Positions 60,720 through 64,000 of a stretch of 64,000 nt of DNA are shown one piece after another. Source of the DNA: Ceriagrion tenellum (Eukaryota > Arthropoda > Insecta > Odonata > Coenagrionidae). The position numbers and the translations under genes are program-made. The DNA lies in assembly GCA_963169105.1 (NCBI GenBank), contig OY720637.1:53280964-53344963 (forward strand), given 5' to 3'. Position 1 is the first letter of the stretch. The number at the start of each line of letters is the position of its first letter. The notes beneath the pieces are model-generated. The model worked only from the letters and a program-made list of their open reading frames with translations. It made no database searches and had not been told where the DNA came from.

Positions 60720-63470
60720 TATGGGTGTACTTCCTTGATGATGATGTGTCACGTCGATACCCGGGCCGTATTGAAATAAATGTATGCGGAATAACTAACT
60801 CATCTTATCATTTACAATGTTAAGTAAAGTTCGCCGTTAAGCCGCCACAAAGTTACGCCGAAGATAACAGAGTTGATAGAGTAAATTATTAATTGGGAGC
60901 CAATTATCTAGGACAAACGGAAAGTCCTTGACGTTGCCTTCCCTGAAAGAAAATTGTGTGATGGGTATTTACGTTTGTAAGTATCGAGTGAATATTTAGC
61001 TTGTGATAATTCTACTAAATCAAAAGACAGTTCCATATACACCTATATCCCGAGCAGGTTGTAGAAAAAGAGCTGAGGGGGAGGGAGGTGTGAACTTGAG
61101 AGAGGTATTGCTGATGGGTAACTGGGTAATTATAAAAGATCCAAGGCATCAACTACAGATGGTGGATTAATTTAGACCTAGGGGAAATATTTTGGACAAA
61201 AATGAACGTTGCATCAACGAAATTTGGAAGAAAATTACATTAACCAATGAGTCGTACATTCAAAAGAAAAAAACTAATGACAGGAATCTTTAGCAAAGGC
61301 TAAAGGCGAAGTCACGAAAAGATTTTCACTATTTTCTTTAGGAGCGTGGGATTACATGGAAAAGACACATTGACTCTTGATAAGTGAGGATGAGATAGGT
61401 TGTAGGTGTTTGAGACGTGGTTTTGAAGAATAATTGAGACAAATCGATGGACGTAAAGATAGACAAACGCAGTATATCTCTTATTTTAGTAGGATTTAGT
61501 TTAGGTTATAAGAAAATAGGCTCCCAGCGGAATTTTAAAGGGGCGGAGTACATGGGTGAAAGAAGTGGTTGCAGACGAGGGAAGATTACCCCTATGAAAC
61601 ATCAAAATTAGTGTGAAACTCCAACATATTCTTAATATTTAAGAGTGTCTTCGACCCCAATCAAATATTAGTTTCCTCGTTGTGCTGGTGCCTATTTTTC
61701 TCACATTCTGTTTTCCCAGAGACGTATGATGGCTGTCTTCTGGGAATTTTTACCGGGTTACGCAAACGTCTGACGACAAGTCATTGACAAAGCTGGAATA
61801 TTTCACAACTCGAATCGTTGCCAAATAGGAATTCACTCATTTTCTTAGAACATAACTTAATTTAAATTGACTAGGTTATAAGACTTGTGGTTTTTACGTT
61901 TCACAAAAATTTTATTTTTATAGTTGACAAAGTTTGCGAAGGAAATAATGTCCATTTAAAATGTCCTTAGGCTATTTAAAATTGCCTCGATGGAATCGGT
62001 AGTTACGCTTCGTCTAACAGAGATGTAAAATTTGTTTTTAAAAAGAAAAGATCCCACGGAAGTATGGTCTAACGTGGGCATCGTGTCCATTTTTCAAGTT
62101 TTTCGATCTAATTTCAAAGTTTTGGACTTGAACGCAAGTTTAGTGATACGCGTGGTGTTTTAATGAGTGCTTTGGCCTGAAATGCAATAGTTTCACAATA
62201 TTTCCTTCGTGATGACAAGGTAGGCACAATAAAGATTTGAGTCGCCTCAAACTTTGTTGGGTTTTTAAAGTTTATAATATTCTCTTTGAAGCGGAATTAC
62301 GTTCAGTTCTTGTACAAAGGTAATGCCTTCTAGTTACGTCAAAATGAATTATCTTCAGTTTTCCTTTCCAACGCCTATCAAACATAGAATCCATCAAAAA
62401 ATACGATTACGAAGCGCGAGGCAATGATGTTCTAAGTACGAGTAACCTTGGCGCATGGGACAATCATAACGTGAAACACCATTAGTAGCAACCAACTTGG
62501 CCAATCAGCTGACAGTCTGTATCAAATGATTCGAGACCACTCTTGGGAGTATTTAACTTTAATTTTCTCGCTGTTTTAAAGTGAAATTTGAGAGTCTAAT
62601 CGGTTGCCTCCCTCGTCAAAGCATGGGGGCGAGATCTTGCCTACTGCGACTTCACTGAGGCACACAAATCCAATAACCTCTGTGATAGGTGAGAAATCAC
62701 GTCACATAAATATACGACGCTGCTGTAGATAGAATATATCATTTTCCATCTATGAATGGAAGTCAGTCAATTTGGTTGCCATTCCAACAACTCCTTTTTT
62801 CTCCAGTGCCAAGGGAAATAATTGTCTCGTACTATTCAGTCGTAACACTCAATACTTCACCATCACAATCATGACCTGAAGCTGATGATGATATCTCTAT
62901 CGCTCCTTAAGAGTTTTCACCAATCTTATGCTACAACTCCTCAGAAACCCCCAACCAAATCATATAAAATGCTTATTTGGCTAAAACAATTCCACTTCTA
63001 ATGCACTTATCATTATAGCTCATTGCCTCCGAAATACCACTTGTAGTAGATACGTCAACCGTTCACCCAGCTATAGTTCATGCCCACCCACCCTAATACC
63101 CGTCTTATTACTCCTTGAATATCGCATTACCTTGACTTACCTCATATCATAACTTTCGCTCTGCACCTCTAACGGTTTAATCACTGAGTGTAACCCCTTG
63201 AGTGGTTGGCAAGCCAACGCTTGGTCGTTCACAAATTTCCGTGATTTTATCAGATCCCCTACTATTTCTCTCCCTCCATTCATCTCCGCGCTTCCCTAGC
63301 CATTAATTCTGAATAAAACTATCACTCCGATGTAATTCCAAGTTTAGCATGAGAAAATAATGGAATGGAAAGGTGTGATTTTCTTATTCACATCAAACTA
63401 AGGACACGCATTTAATGACCAGACCGAATATGGATAAAATGATCGATTCCGGGTAAAAATATTTGGTCTG
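60720..63470. other. AT-rich intergenic DNA
   Basis: No ORF above background. No RNA gene or recognisable repeat is visible. Confidence 0.35.
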
Positions 63471-63479
63471 TAATTGCTC

Positions 63480-63742
63480 TGAGGAAGACTAACGAGGAAG
63501 TGCTTGAGATGGTAGGCGAGAAAAGGAAACTTCTGAATGAAATTCGAGACCGACAGAGTAGGTGGCTGGAAGATGCAATGAGTGGCGAAAGGTTGCTCAA
63601 GAAGTGATAGAGGGAAGGATGTTGGGCAAGCGGGGAAGAGAAAGAGGGAGAATAGGTTTCATGGACGGGATGGAAAAGGGTAGATCGTATACCGAGGCGA
63701 AAAAGTATATAGTAGAGGGAGATAGGCACCTGAAACTGTAGA
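63480..63742 (+). pseudogene. LINE reverse-transcriptase C-terminal fragment
   Basis: One frame reads RKTNEEVLEMVGEKRKLLNE and then RWLEDAMSGERLLKK to a stop. The next frame continues VIEGRMLGKRGRERGRIGF, then MDGMEKGRSYTEAKK and a final stop at 63,740. A frameshift near 63,605 separates them. This is the fullest copy of the family also seen at 10.4, 26.5 and 30.1 kb. It is disrupted and lacks the catalytic domain. Confidence 0.7.
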
Positions 63743-63806
63743 AAACCGGGAGGTGATTCTCTGACATTCAACAAAACCTACCTTAACCAGTAGAATACTT
63801 TAAAAA

Positions 63807-63945
63807 TTACTGCTCTGAAAGACTAATATGTGATCTGGAAGTAGCCTGTTACTGAACTGAACTGGTCTAGACTGCAAAGACGATTCAAATTCGCACCAGT
63901 AACATACCACGTCCAGATCAGATATTAATCTTTCAGAGCAGTTAC
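63807..63945. repeat. Inverted repeat with about 49-bp arms
   Basis: The segment 63,807-63,855 (TTACTGCTCTGAAAGACTAA onward) is inverted at 63,897-63,945 with roughly 80-85% identity, around a 41-nt centre. Related GTAACTG-type pieces continue to about 63,985. It could be a small foldback element. It starts about 65 bp after the LINE fragment. Confidence 0.7.
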
Positions 63946-64000
63946 AGACCAGCTTTAGAACAGTTACTGACCAAATAATTGTATCCACGTGGGATTAGTC

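Overview
The window looks like nuclear DNA from an arthropod, most likely an insect with a large, repeat-rich genome. There are no operons, Shine-Dalgarno sites or dense long ORFs. By eye it is AT-rich, with scattered GC-rich patches. It holds decayed non-LTR retrotransposon fragments, tRNA-derived SINEs, terminal-inverted-repeat DNA transposons and Penelope-like pLTR debris. I cannot name the species.

Only one host gene can be supported with confidence, on the + strand at about 45,650-56,350. A TATA box (45,650) and an initiator (about 45,676) precede a 5' UTR of about 370 nt. Coding exon 1 is 46,048-46,260 (71 codons, ending at a GTGAGT donor). A 7.6-kb phase-0 intron follows. Coding exon 2 is 53,847-54,056 (69 residues and a stop, after a pyrimidine-rich CAG acceptor). 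A 2.3-kb 3' UTR ends at AATAAA 56,326. The predicted product is a basic 140-residue protein with an Arg/Lys-rich stretch and the C-terminus PAELRPQLKQMYVY. I do not recognise the family. The 3' UTR carries two adjacent Pumilio-type sites.

The rest is intergenic or intronic and rich in relics. At 0.9-2 kb there is a 1.1-kb TA-flanked TIR element with seven copies of its end motif. At 2.4-3 kb there are SINEs. At 3.1, 8.5, 14.6-15.3, 25.1, 46.5, 49.8 and 58.8 kb there are pieces of what appears to be one Penelope-like repeat group. At 10.4, 26.5, 30.1, 60.5 and 63.6 kb there are C-terminal scraps of LINE reverse-transcriptase ORFs, all on the + strand. At 10.7/11.0 kb there is a near-identical direct duplication. 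A SINE with a pentamer tail lies at 37.4 kb. A dispersed CCACC/GTGTGGC repeat occurs at 4, 21, 25.7, 36.9 and 57.7 kb.

The most interesting hidden signal is a set of hammerhead-ribozyme-like motifs (CUGANGA, a short stem II, GAAA, a tiny stem III, then a UH cleavage site). Most sit inside the Penelope-like debris. Four of them, plus a weaker fifth, keep exactly 14 nt between CUGANGA and GAAA, although the stem II sequences differ. The best is on the minus strand at 3,138-3,180 and has a perfect closing stem I. Hammerheads are known from Penelope-like elements, so this is probably a variant of a known system. The extra base between A9 and stem II, shared by these copies, is worth testing. Everything here is by-eye reading; no alignment or database search was run.
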